DNA from: Alphaproteobacteria bacterium
Lineage (GTDB): Bacteria > Pseudomonadota > Alphaproteobacteria > Micropepsales > Micropepsaceae
Length of the DNA stretch: 64,000 bases
Direction: 5' to 3'
Assembly: GCA_016783965.1 (NCBI GenBank)
Contig: JADHVO010000004.1
Coordinates: 62,001 to 126,000 of the forward strand
This document shows, one piece after another, positions 24,544-31,683 of the stretch (position 1 is its first letter; each line of letters starts with the position of its first letter). The translations under genes were made by a program, and so were the position numbers. The notes below the pieces were generated by a model that was not told the origin of the DNA, made no database searches, and saw only the letters and a program-made list of their open reading frames with translations.

Positions 24544-24867
24544 ATGACAAACAGATGGTTAGCGCGGGTGGGGCTAGGTCTTTTCGCCATGCCGCTGCTG
24601 GCGGGATGCATCGCGCTGGGCAGCAAGGCGAACCGCGATCCGAACTTCCAGGCCGGCTATTCCGACGGCTGCGCCTCGGCCACGTCGAGCGGTGCGAACT
24701 ACCGGACCGGCAGCCAGATCCGGGACGACGCGCTGTACAAGACGAGCCAGGCCTATCGCTCCGGATGGGGCACGGGGTTCGCGAGCTGCAATCCGCGCCG
24801 CAGCCCGTCCGGCACCGACCCCAACATGGGCGGCATGCCCTCGCAGCGGCCGCCGGGCCAATTGTGA
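24544..24867 (+). CDS. Small lipoprotein
   Basis: The 107-residue product starts MTNRWLARVGLGLFAMPLLAGC, a lipoprotein signal with lipobox LAGC. The mature part has FQAGYSDGCASATSSGANYRTG and YKTSQAYRSGWGTGFASC, a Gly/Tyr-rich pattern seen in alphaproteobacterial envelope lipoproteins of unknown function. Its TGA overlaps the GTG start of the next gene (GTGA), so the two are co-translated. Confidence 0.72.
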   Translation: MTNRWLARVGLGLFAMPLLAGCIALGSKANRDPNFQAGYSDGCASATSSGANYRTGSQIRDDALYKTSQAYRSGWGTGFASCNPRRSPSGTDPNMGGMPSQRPPGQL

Positions 24868-25127
24868 ACGGCTGGTGGCGTCATCCGCGGTTGCGCGCGG
24901 GCCTGTTGATCCTGTTCGGCGTGCTGGTGTTTGCGTTCGGCTCGCTGTTCCTGGCCTATGGCCAGGCCGATCCGTGCCGTGCGCTGGCCGTGGAGCGGGC
25001 GCGCCGCTCAGCGGCCGGCACCATGGTCGAGCCGTGGACGCGGGCGGAGACGAGCCAGCTGTCGACCGCGGCGTGCGTGAGCGGCTTGCTCGACAGCTGG
25101 GGCGAACGGCTGACGCATTACGTTTAA
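24864..25127 (+). CDS. Small single-pass membrane protein
   Basis: The 87-residue product starts with GTG overlapping the upstream stop. It has one membrane helix (LLILFGVLVFAFGSLFLAYG) and a C-terminal region with two cysteines (DPCRALAVERARR, TAACVSGLLDSWG). No family is recognised. Coupling with the lipoprotein suggests a shared envelope role. Confidence 0.6.
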   Translation: MNGWWRHPRLRAGLLILFGVLVFAFGSLFLAYGQADPCRALAVERARRSAAGTMVEPWTRAETSQLSTAACVSGLLDSWGERLTHYV

Positions 25128-25239
25128 GTGGCGTTGGCGTGGCTTTGCCGCCCGCCAACCCAAAGCCACACGAACGCGAACGCGACGCTCCTCAAATCGA
25201 GTTCGTGGCGGTTTGAAGACGGTCACAGCCGAGCCACCG

Positions 25240-25254
25240 TTAATGCGCGGTTAA
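25240..25254 (+). promoter_or_regulatory. ctrA box: CtrA-type binding site TTAA-N7-TTAA
   Basis: TTAATGCGCGGTTAA followed by C matches the full CtrA consensus TTAA-N7-TTAAC. It lies 102 nt upstream of the 37-residue frame at 25356 and 113 nt after the membrane-protein gene. The match is direct; binding is inferred from the known alphaproteobacterial motif. Confidence 0.55.
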
Positions 25255-25355
25255 CCAAATCGGCGCGAAGTTGATGTTGACAACGATGCTTAACAGGCAA
25301 ACTGTCACATAGTCCGTGTACGTTGCACATTGCTCTTTGTAGGGAGCGCTTTGCG

Positions 25356-25469
25356 ATGATGGGATTGCTGGTCACGAACCGCGAGCAGATCGGCGAGCAG
25401 CAGATGCGCCTGCCGCTCCTGCCGGCCTTCGTCCGCCGCGCCTGGAGCGCGATTTTCCGTAAACACTAG
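25356..25469 (+). CDS. Putative 37-residue small protein
   Basis: A short frame starting with ATG-ATG and preceded by AGGGAGCG at a suitable distance encodes MMGLLVTNREQIGEQQMR followed by a hydrophobic/basic tail PAFVRRAWSAIFRKH. The tail could form a small amphipathic membrane-binding helix. It is alone between two genes and has a CtrA-type site upstream. No family is recognised; coding status rests on ribosome binding site and context. Confidence 0.45.
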   Translation: MMGLLVTNREQIGEQQMRLPLLPAFVRRAWSAIFRKH

Positions 25470-25486
25470 GCAGCCGCCAAGCCGAC

Positions 25487-26518
25487 CTAGTACCCGCCGG
25501 GGCCGTTGGTCTGGGCGTTCGGCAGCTCGACGACCAGGAACTTAATGTCCTGCTTCGGCGCGAAGTTCGTGAGCGTGGACTCGAACGTCGTGGCGCCGGT
25601 CTTCCTGAGGTCGCCGTTCCAGCACATCGACATCACGCTGGCCGGCCGCATCTTGTCGATCGTCAGGTGGAACCTGCCGATCGGGCCGCTCCAGTTGTTC
25701 GCCGTCCTGATGATGAAGTCGGTGCGGTAGGCGTTGAGCAGCGTGCCGTTGCCGAGGTTCTTGCCCGCGAGGCTCTTGATCAGCTTGAGAATCGCCGTCT
25801 TGGTGCCGGAATCCATGCAGTAGATCCTGGTGCTGTCGTAGTCCTTGTCCGGCGTGTTGATCTCGCTGTCGCTGAAGAAGGACTGGCCGGTCACCGGCGT
25901 GTAGCTGTGGTCGACGCCGACCGTCTTGCCCGCCGGGAAGTGCATCTTCCACCAGAACCTGGTGAGCGTCTTCCATTTGGCATGCACGACCTCGCCGGTC
26001 GAGGCGTCGCCCTCGATCAGGCCGGCCTTGCGGAGCTTGTCGGCCAGCGCCTTGGGCAGCTTCTGGAGCTTATCGTAGGCGCCGTCCTGGATGACGATGT
26101 TGAGGGGCAGACCCGCGGCCGTCACCTGGTCGGTTACGTCCCTGCCGTTGAGGACAGCGCGCTCTTCCGGCGTGGTGGCGACCGGCTTGCCGTCGACCAT
26201 GAGCCTGAAGTTCACGAAGTTGGGCGTCTTCTGCGTCGTGGTGCCGATGGGCGATTCCGCGAGCTCGTAATTGTCGACGTCGGGGAGCGGGAAGGCGACG
26301 ATGGTGTCGATGTCCTTGCCGCTGTCGTTGGTGAACGTGTAGTGGACCTTCACCTGCTTCGGCGAGATGTAGAGGTCTTCCGTCGCCATGCGGATGTCGG
26401 CGTTCCTGGTCAGCACGATGCCGCCGGCGTCGAGCGTCGCGGAGGAATCGTCGGCGAGCGCGGACGGCGTGAGCGCGAGCGCGGTCAGCGCGGTGGCGGC
26501 GAGAAGCAGGCGTTTCAT
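25487..26518 (-). CDS. DUF4424-family exported protein
   Basis: The 343-residue product has a signal peptide ending in PSALA, then DSSATLDAGGIVLTRNADIRMATEDLYIS and VHYTFTNDSGKDIDTIVAFPLPD, the DUF4424 opening. Later it shows VDHSYTPVTGQSFFS and YCMDSGTKTAI. It is probably periplasmic and beta-rich; the function of DUF4424 is unknown. ATG 26518 is chosen because the signal peptide starts there (GGGGATCGC upstream). The frame ends 17 nt from the 37-residue frame, convergently. Confidence 0.75.
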   Translation of the reverse strand: MKRLLLAATALTALALTPSALADDSSATLDAGGIVLTRNADIRMATEDLYISPKQVKVHYTFTNDSGKDIDTIVAFPLPDVDNYELAESPIGTTTQKTPNFVNFRLMVDGKPVATTPEERAVLNGRDVTDQVTAAGLPLNIVIQDGAYDKLQKLPKALADKLRKAGLIEGDASTGEVVHAKWKTLTRFWWKMHFPAGKTVGVDHSYTPVTGQSFFSDSEINTPDKDYDSTRIYCMDSGTKTAILKLIKSLAGKNLGNGTLLNAYRTDFIIRTANNWSGPIGRFHLTIDKMRPASVMSMCWNGDLRKTGATTFESTLTNFAPKQDIKFLVVELPNAQTNGPGGY

Positions 26519-26702
26519 GTGCGATCCCCTTCGTAACCAAGAATGCCGAACTGGATCGAAGCCCCCAATCCCGTTCGGTGCGCACGCTAACACGGCGCGC
26601 CGGGCCCTGCTCTAATTTGGGTTGGTGACGGGAATGCGGCGGGACCGGGCCAAACGGCGCCTCGGTCCCCCACCCGAAAAGTCGCGTGCCGCGATTTGTC
26701 GA

Positions 26703-26720
26703 CCCCCGCCTTCGCGGGGG
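26703..26720. repeat. Short GC hairpin in intergenic region
   Basis: A perfect 7-bp stem CCCCCGC / GCGGGGG with loop CTTC lies 30 nt beyond the end of the enoyl-CoA hydratase gene. Similar CTTC-loop hairpins at 10606 and 55836 suggest a dispersed palindrome family. The rest of 26519-26749 shows no gene. Confidence 0.45.
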
Positions 26721-26749
26721 CAGGCTCTCGCCACAGGGGAGGTGATTGA

Positions 26750-27655
26750 TCAGGAATACTTCCGTTCTTCCCACCACGGGAAATAGGGGGGCATGTCCTT
26801 CGACACGACCTGCGGGAAGTTGGCGGGGCGCTTTTCAAGGAAGGCGACAACGCCTTCCTTCACGTCGGCGCTGGCGCCGCGCGAGTAGATGCCGCGGGAG
26901 TCGACCTTGTGGGCCTCCATCGGGTGATCCATGCCGAGGCCGCGCCACATCATCTGGCGGATCAGCGCCACGGAAACCGGCGCGGTGTTATCGACGATCT
27001 CTTTCGCGATGGCGCGGGCGCGCGGCAGGAGCTGGTCGGGCGGCACGACCTCGTGCACGAAGCGGCCGGCGAGCGCTTCCTTCGCGTCGAACACGCGGCC
27101 GGAGAAGCACCAGACCAGCGCCTGCTGGATGCCGACGAGACGCGGGAGGAACCAGCTCGACGCGGCCTCCGGCACGATGCCGCGGCGAGAGAAGACGAAG
27201 CCGAAGCGCGCGGCCTCCGACGCGATGCGGATGTCCATGGCGCACTGCATGGTGGTGCCGATGCCGACGGACGCGCCGTTGACCGCGGCGATGACGGGCT
27301 TCAGGCACTCGAAGATCTCGAGCGTGAGGCGGCCGCCGCCGTCGCGCACGCGCTCGTCGGACCAGTTGAAGTTCTTGCTGTCGGCGGAGCCGGCGTTGCG
27401 TTCGGGACGGTCGGAGCGGGCGGTGGCGTCGAAGGTCGCGGCGCCCGCGGAAAGATCGGCGCCGGCGCAGAAGGCGCGGCCAGCGCCGGTGACGATCACC
27501 ACGCGCACGTCGTCATTGGTGTTGGCATGGCGGAACGCGTCGATCATCTCGGTCATCATCACGCCGGTGAAGGCATTCAGCTTGTCGGGGCGGTTCAGCG
27601 TGATGGTGAGGATGTGGTCGCTGATCTCGGTGATGATTTCCTTGTAGGCGGTCAT
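26750..27655 (-). CDS. Enoyl-CoA hydratase/isomerase family protein
   Basis: The 301-residue crotonase-fold protein has ILTITLNRPDKLNAFTG, the oxyanion-hole motif GAGRAFCAGADLSAG, KPVIAAVNGASVGIGTTM and a glutamate-bearing FSRRGIVPEAASSWFLPRLVG. It should hydrate enoyl-CoA or isomerise acyl-CoA in fatty or branched-chain acid breakdown. The ATG at 27655 matches the family start. A MerR regulator lies directly upstream on the same strand (111-nt gap), possibly its regulator. Confidence 0.9.
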   Translation of the reverse strand: MTAYKEIITEISDHILTITLNRPDKLNAFTGVMMTEMIDAFRHANTNDDVRVVIVTGAGRAFCAGADLSAGAATFDATARSDRPERNAGSADSKNFNWSDERVRDGGGRLTLEIFECLKPVIAAVNGASVGIGTTMQCAMDIRIASEAARFGFVFSRRGIVPEAASSWFLPRLVGIQQALVWCFSGRVFDAKEALAGRFVHEVVPPDQLLPRARAIAKEIVDNTAPVSVALIRQMMWRGLGMDHPMEAHKVDSRGIYSRGASADVKEGVVAFLEKRPANFPQVVSKDMPPYFPWWEERKYS

Positions 27656-27766
27656 GGCGAAGGTCCTTGGGGCTGTTGGCGGGATCATAGCGCAGGCACG
27701 GCTTGACGCACGGGCAGCAAAACGGGCGCGCCTTTCGACGCGCCCGTTCTTCAACGTGGGTGCAGA

Positions 27767-28219
27767 CTACTCCGCCGCGTGGCGGTGGGGGTGGTGCTGC
27801 TCGATGCGATGGGCCTCGACGGACGGCGCGGTCGGCACGCCTTCGGCCATCGCCTGGTCGATCGCAGCGATCGCGCGGTGCAGTTCGCCGAGCGATTCCT
27901 CGATGTCGACCTTCTGGCGCTCGAGCTTGTGGAGCTGCTCCTCGAACTTCTTGCGCGCATGCAGCGTCTGGGCGACGCCGCGGTCGTGGTGCTGATCGTA
28001 GAGATCGAGGATCTCGCGGATCTCGGCAAGGCTGAAGCCGACGCGGCGGCCGCGCAGGATCAGCGTGATGCGCGCCCGGTCGCGCCCCGAATAGATGCGG
28101 GTCTGGCCGCGCCGCTCTGGCGCGATCAGGCCTTCATCCTCGTAGAAGCGCAGCGTGCGCGCGGTGACCTCGAACTCCTTGGTGAGCTGACGAATCGTGA
28201 ATGTGCGGTTGTGGTGCAT
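27767..28219 (-). CDS. MerR-family regulator, LiuR-like
   Basis: The 150-residue protein has a MerR winged helix (FTIRQLTKEFEVTARTLRFYEDEGLIAPERRG...RIYS), no C-terminal metal-binding cysteines, a dimerising coiled coil (FEEQLHKLERQKVDIEESLGELH) and a His-rich tail. This matches the LiuR-type subgroup that controls acyl-CoA catabolism genes, consistent with the enoyl-CoA hydratase downstream. A palindrome at 28307-28322 upstream is a candidate operator. Confidence 0.82.
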   Translation of the reverse strand: MHHNRTFTIRQLTKEFEVTARTLRFYEDEGLIAPERRGQTRIYSGRDRARITLILRGRRVGFSLAEIREILDLYDQHHDRGVAQTLHARKKFEEQLHKLERQKVDIEESLGELHRAIAAIDQAMAEGVPTAPSVEAHRIEQHHPHRHAAE

Positions 28220-28306
28220 TACCCTATGTTCGGGGTCGCTCAGCCTTGATGGCTTCGTCGCCCCGCCTCCCTGACAATTTCTCAGTGGCGGGGATGTTGG
28301 GTGCCG

Positions 28307-28322
28307 TTTACGTGAACGTCAA
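28307..28322. promoter_or_regulatory. Candidate MerR/LiuR operator
   Basis: TTTACGTGAACGTCAA is a near-perfect inverted repeat (TTKACGT-N2-ACGTMAA) located 88 nt upstream of the merR-type gene. The symmetry and ACGT core resemble sites reported for LiuR-type regulators; I recall the general form, not an exact consensus. The remainder of 28220-28450 shows no gene. Confidence 0.5.
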
Positions 28323-28450
28323 GTGATGAGTCTGCGACGACGGCGCCGCAACAAAAGGATAGGCTGCGGTGCAGTTAGGGAAAGATATGAAAATGTGAAC
28401 GCAGCGGAACCCCCGTTCGCTTTCCGCCGTCCGCGGATTCGGGAGAAGCA

Positions 28451-29089
28451 TTACTCCGCGGCGGCGCGGACGGCGTGGGCTTCCCTCTCGAAGTTCTCGG
28501 CCGCGAACGTCCAGTTCACGAGCTTCCTGAGCGCCGCCTCGAGGTATTTCGGCCGTTCGTTCTGGTAGTCGAGATAGTAGGCGTGTTCCCATACATCGAG
28601 GGTGAGCAGGCAGTTGATGCGCTTCGCCATCGGATCGATCGCGTTCGCCGTCTTTTCGACACCGAGCTTGCCGCCCTGCGAGGTGAGCCACACCCAGCCG
28701 GAGCCGAACTGCTCCTTGCCGCTGGCTGCAAGCTTCTCGAGCAGCTTGTCGGGCGAGCCGAAGTCACGCTCGATCGCCTGCGCGAGCTTCTGCGGCGGCT
28801 TTCCGGATCTCGGCGTCAGCGAGCGCCAGTAGAAGTCGTGGTTCCAGACCTGCGCCGCGTTGTTGAAGATATTCTTCTCGTCGCTGCCGTCCTTCGCGTT
28901 GACCGTCGCCTGCACCACACGCTCAAGCGGCATGTCAGCATAGGCGGTGTCCTTCACGAGCGTGTTAAGCGTGTCGACATAGGTCCTGTGATGCTTGTGA
29001 TAGTGAAAGCCGATGGTGCGCGCGCTGATCGCCGGTTCGAGCACGGATTCGTCCCAGGGAAGCGGTGCGAGTTCGAACGGTCCGGACAT
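28451..29089 (-). CDS. sodB: Superoxide dismutase, Fe type
   Basis: The 212-residue enzyme disproportionates superoxide in the cytoplasm. Metal ligands are visible in order: His in FHYHKHHRTYVDTLN, His in NNAAQVWNHDFYW, and Asp and His in TLDVWEHAYYLDY. The Gln in NNAAQ replaces the Gly of Mn enzymes, favouring iron. GSGWVWL is also conserved. The length is slightly above the usual 193-200 through a C-terminal extension (EREAHAVRAAAE). Its promoter lies in 29090-29208, shared with the divergent VOC gene. Confidence 0.93.
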   Translation of the reverse strand: MSGPFELAPLPWDESVLEPAISARTIGFHYHKHHRTYVDTLNTLVKDTAYADMPLERVVQATVNAKDGSDEKNIFNNAAQVWNHDFYWRSLTPRSGKPPQKLAQAIERDFGSPDKLLEKLAASGKEQFGSGWVWLTSQGGKLGVEKTANAIDPMAKRINCLLTLDVWEHAYYLDYQNERPKYLEAALRKLVNWTFAAENFEREAHAVRAAAE

Positions 29090-29208
29090 GGATGGCCTTT
29101 GCTGTTCGTTGTTCTGTCGATTGCAAAAGGGAAATCCTTTAGCGTCGGCAGCGTTCCCGGGCCGCGATGAAATCGGGTAGAAATCACCTGAACCTGGAGG
29201 GAACGCAC

Positions 29209-29550
29209 ATGGAAACCCGTTTCACCTACGCGATCCGCTATGTTGCCGACATGGACAAGGCGATCGCCTTCTACCGCGACAAGCTCGGACTCAAGCTGAG
29301 TTTCCCGTCGCCGGGATGGAGCGAATTCGATACGGGCAGCGTTACGCTCGCGTTGCACATCGCGACCAAGGAGAAACCGGCCGGAACCACGGAGCTCGGA
29401 TTCCGGACGGAGGATGTGCAGCGCGAATACGCAGCGAAGAGCCTGAACTTTCCGGCGGCGCCGCGCGTGGAGCACGGCGTCACCATCGCAACCTTCACGG
29501 ATATGGACGGCGCGCCTTGCGCGCTGAACAGCCATCCGGAACAGCGTTGA
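29209..29550 (+). CDS. VOC-superfamily (glyoxalase-like) protein
   Basis: The 113-residue protein has the paired beta-alpha-beta-beta-beta motifs of the VOC fold: YAIRYVADMDKAIAFYRDKLGLKL and, in the second half, GVTIATFTDMDGAPCALNSH. Metal-binding positions are partly preserved. Substrate or role is unknown; small single-domain members are often dioxygenase-like or resistance proteins. GGAGG 8 nt before ATG 29209 fixes the start. Confidence 0.82.
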   Translation: METRFTYAIRYVADMDKAIAFYRDKLGLKLSFPSPGWSEFDTGSVTLALHIATKEKPAGTTELGFRTEDVQREYAAKSLNFPAAPRVEHGVTIATFTDMDGAPCALNSHPEQR

Positions 29551-29766
29551 TATGGTGCGGCGCGGCGCATTTTCAATTGCGCCGCGCACATAAACACGGC
29601 GTTCACGCTACTTTAATGTATCTGGCGCGCGTCTGTGCGCGCGACGACATTCAACGAAAATTCGTGAAGCGCGTGACCGGCGTTGTCACTCGACTTTCAT
29701 GCGTGGCCGATAGAGAACGGCTCATGAGCCGGGGGCATCGACAACACGGACGCTGCGGAGGATCCG

Positions 29767-30015
29767 ATGCCTGCATATGAAATCTGCTATCTGGAAGAAG
29801 ACGGCGCGCTGGCGTGCGCTTTCTCTGTGCAATTCGACAACGAAATGCGCGCCAAGATTCTGGCGCATGCCATGAAGCCCACCGATTGCCACCGGATGGA
29901 AGTCTGGCGCGGCCGCGAGCTCGTCTACGCACGCCCCGAGATCGACGAGGCCTTCGACCGCATCGCGCTGCTCGCGCACCGGCGCTGGCATATGCCGGCC
30001 CCGGCCCTCGGCTAG
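29767..30015 (+). CDS. Small conserved hypothetical protein
   Basis: The 82-residue soluble protein starts MPAYEICYLEEDGALACAF and contains EMRAKILAHAMKPTDCHRMEVWRGRELVYARP. The strand-helix-strand pattern resembles small alphaproteobacterial proteins of unknown function. GGAGG before the ATG supports expression. It overlaps the convergent AAC(3) gene by 4 nt. The 216-nt gap before it shows no gene. Confidence 0.55.
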   Translation: MPAYEICYLEEDGALACAFSVQFDNEMRAKILAHAMKPTDCHRMEVWRGRELVYARPEIDEAFDRIALLAHRRWHMPAPALG

Positions 30016-30860
30016 GCATCCGGCGGGCGGGTTCGTCCGGTGGGACGGCGGGCGACCTGCTCCATCATCGCAACGGCGAAGGCGATGAAGGCCGGCACGG
30101 CGAGCAGCGTGCTGTCGCTGTTGCCGACCTTGCCGCTTGCGCATGCCGGAGTGCCGGCGAAGCGCGCGATGAAAGCCTCTGTGATCTCTGCGAACTGGCG
30201 CGCGCTCCAGTTTTTGTGCGCGCCGTTCGACGAGTCGTACTCACGGCATTGGAGCCAAACGCGATTGCCGTTCTCCATCACCGGCACCGAGAAGGTGCGC
30301 ACGATCTTGTCGGGGAAATCGGCGATGCTCTCGGCATGGTGCAGCAGCGTGACCTCGTCGGGGTCCGAGCCAAGGAGCAGGAGCTTGCCGTTGGCCGTGA
30401 CGAGCTTCTCGAACGGCGTGCGCTTGCCGAAGGGCCAGTCGTTCGGGTGATCGGCGACGAACCAGCCGGCCCGGGCACCGCGTGCGCCGAGGCGCACCGC
30501 GACCGAATCCGACATCACCGTGCCGGGCCAGGAGCGGAAGAACTCGGCGAGCGTCCCGACGTCGCGGTTGGCGCGTGTCGCCTGTTTGTCGAAGGGCGGC
30601 AGGTGCTCGAGAATCTGCGCCTCTTCCTCGGGCGAAAGGATGTCACGGCCGACATCATCGAAGCCGTTCGGCGCGCCGATCAGCATGACCATGGTGCCGC
30701 CGGGACTGACGGCATCGACGATCGCCTGGTGGATTTCATCGGGACCGCCGAGCACCGGACCGACGGAACGCACCGAGGCATGCACCATGACGAGGTCGCC
30801 GGGCGCGAGGCCGAGGCGGCGCAGGTCGGTGATGAGCTGGGCGCGGGTGCGGGGGAGCAT
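30012..30860 (-). CDS. Aminoglycoside N(3)-acetyltransferase-family protein
   Basis: The 282-residue protein has the AAC(3)/antibiotic-NAT opening LRRLGLAPGDLVMVHASVRSVGPVLGG, VSPGGTMVMLIG, HPNDWPFGKRTPFEKLV and the catalytic-histidine segment VTLLHHAES. Family members acetylate the 3-amino group of aminoglycosides, but chromosomal homologs often have other substrates, so resistance should not be assumed. Its ATG is only 3 nt after the restored stop of the ParE-like gene, so it seems to be the last gene of the parD-parE operon. Confidence 0.85.
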   Translation of the reverse strand: MLPRTRAQLITDLRRLGLAPGDLVMVHASVRSVGPVLGGPDEIHQAIVDAVSPGGTMVMLIGAPNGFDDVGRDILSPEEEAQILEHLPPFDKQATRANRDVGTLAEFFRSWPGTVMSDSVAVRLGARGARAGWFVADHPNDWPFGKRTPFEKLVTANGKLLLLGSDPDEVTLLHHAESIADFPDKIVRTFSVPVMENGNRVWLQCREYDSSNGAHKNWSARQFAEITEAFIARFAGTPACASGKVGNSDSTLLAVPAFIAFAVAMMEQVARRPTGRTRPPDA

Positions 30861-30863
30861 CGG

Positions 30864-31161
30864 TTACGCCTTTCCTTCCATCACGGATGGAAGGTCGCGA
30901 GCGCCGTGAACAATACGGACGATCTCAATCTCGCGCTCCCCAACCTTGAAACAGGATCAGGTGGCTTCCAAAGACGGCACTCCGCAGAGGAGGGATCAAA
31001 TCATTCCGCAGCGGGTAGATGCGAGGAAACCTGCGCAGGCTGGCGATCTTGCGGTGCAAACCCGCGATATACTTCCGCGCGCTTTGAGGACTATCGACAG
31101 CGATGTAGTCGAAAATGTCCTGCAGATCGGCCAGAGCGGGCCGGGAAATGATGATCCGCAT
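30864..31161 (-). pseudogene. ParE-like toxin with a frameshift
   Basis: The frame starts at ATG 31161, directly after the ParD stop, and encodes a RelE/ParE toxin (ISRPALADLQDIFDYIAVDS, SARKYIAGLHRKI, SAVFGSHLILFQ). It then ends early at 30925-30927. Removing one G near 30945 restores the expected tail VGEREIEIVRIVHGARDLPS and a stop at 30864-30866, giving a normal-length protein of about 98 residues. The present frame lacks the conserved HGARD end, so the toxin is probably inactive, unless the extra base is a sequencing error or the shift is programmed. Confidence 0.82.
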
Positions 31162-31485
31162 TCAACGGTGCCGCTTTGCAGCCTTCTGCCTCTTTACTGC
31201 CGCTTGGTACCGAGCTTCCAATCGATCGAAAACCTCTTCCATAGGCATGCCTTCGCCTCGCTTGAGCGAGTCCAAGCCCTCCTGCGCCATACGGCGCAGA
31301 TCGTCCATGTTGCGGGCATACGGGTAGCCTGGCGGAAAGGGACGGCGCTTGTCGCGCCATTCACGCACCGCCTCGCGCAGGACTTCGCTGGTGCTGGCGT
31401 AGTCGCCGCTGTCGACGGCGTAGCGGATGTCGTCGACCATCTCTTTCGGGAGGGCGATGGAGATCTTCTGGACTTTGCTGGCCAT
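31162..31485 (-). CDS. ParD-like ribbon-helix-helix antitoxin
   Basis: The 107-residue protein has an N-terminal RHH DNA-binding domain (KISIALPKEMVDDIRYAVDSGDYASTSEVLREAVREW) and a longer acidic/basic C-terminal part that would bind ParE. It is about 20 residues longer than many ParD proteins. Its stop codon directly adjoins the ParE-like start. An inverted repeat at 31494-31522 upstream is a likely autoregulatory operator. Confidence 0.85.
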   Translation of the reverse strand: MASKVQKISIALPKEMVDDIRYAVDSGDYASTSEVLREAVREWRDKRRPFPPGYPYARNMDDLRRMAQEGLDSLKRGEGMPMEEVFDRLEARYQAAVKRQKAAKRHR

Positions 31486-31493
31486 GCTGTTCC

Positions 31494-31522
31494 GGTAGGA
31501 AGAATTGCTACTTTATCCTACC
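31494..31522. promoter_or_regulatory. Inverted repeat upstream of parD (candidate operator)
   Basis: GGTAGGA (31494-31500) and TCCTACC (31516-31522) form a 7-bp inverted repeat with a 15-nt AT-rich spacer, 9 nt upstream of the ParD start. RHH antitoxins bind such sites to repress their own operon. The rest of 31486-31683 shows no gene. Confidence 0.6.
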
Positions 31523-31683
31523 ACGACGGCCATATGCGAGCAATCTGCGCCATCAGGGTTGCGGGCAGAGCGTCCGCACAAGACCAGTCCGCCACCGGGC
31601 GCGACCGGTGTGGCGCGGCTTTTCATCGGCGGCAACGCTGGCGGCGGCAGGCCAGCGCGATCAAGGCTGCGCCGTGTTTCACG

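Noticed and set aside
30012-30860. Treating the AAC(3)-family gene as a proven resistance gene
   Set aside because: Chromosomal members of this family often have other substrates, and nothing else in the area suggests a resistance island.
23253-31522. The same heptamer pair TCCTACC / GGTAGGA in the 23253 palindrome and the parD operator
   Set aside because: The arms are adjacent in one site and inverted with a 15-nt spacer in the other; two 7-mers are too little to claim a shared regulator.
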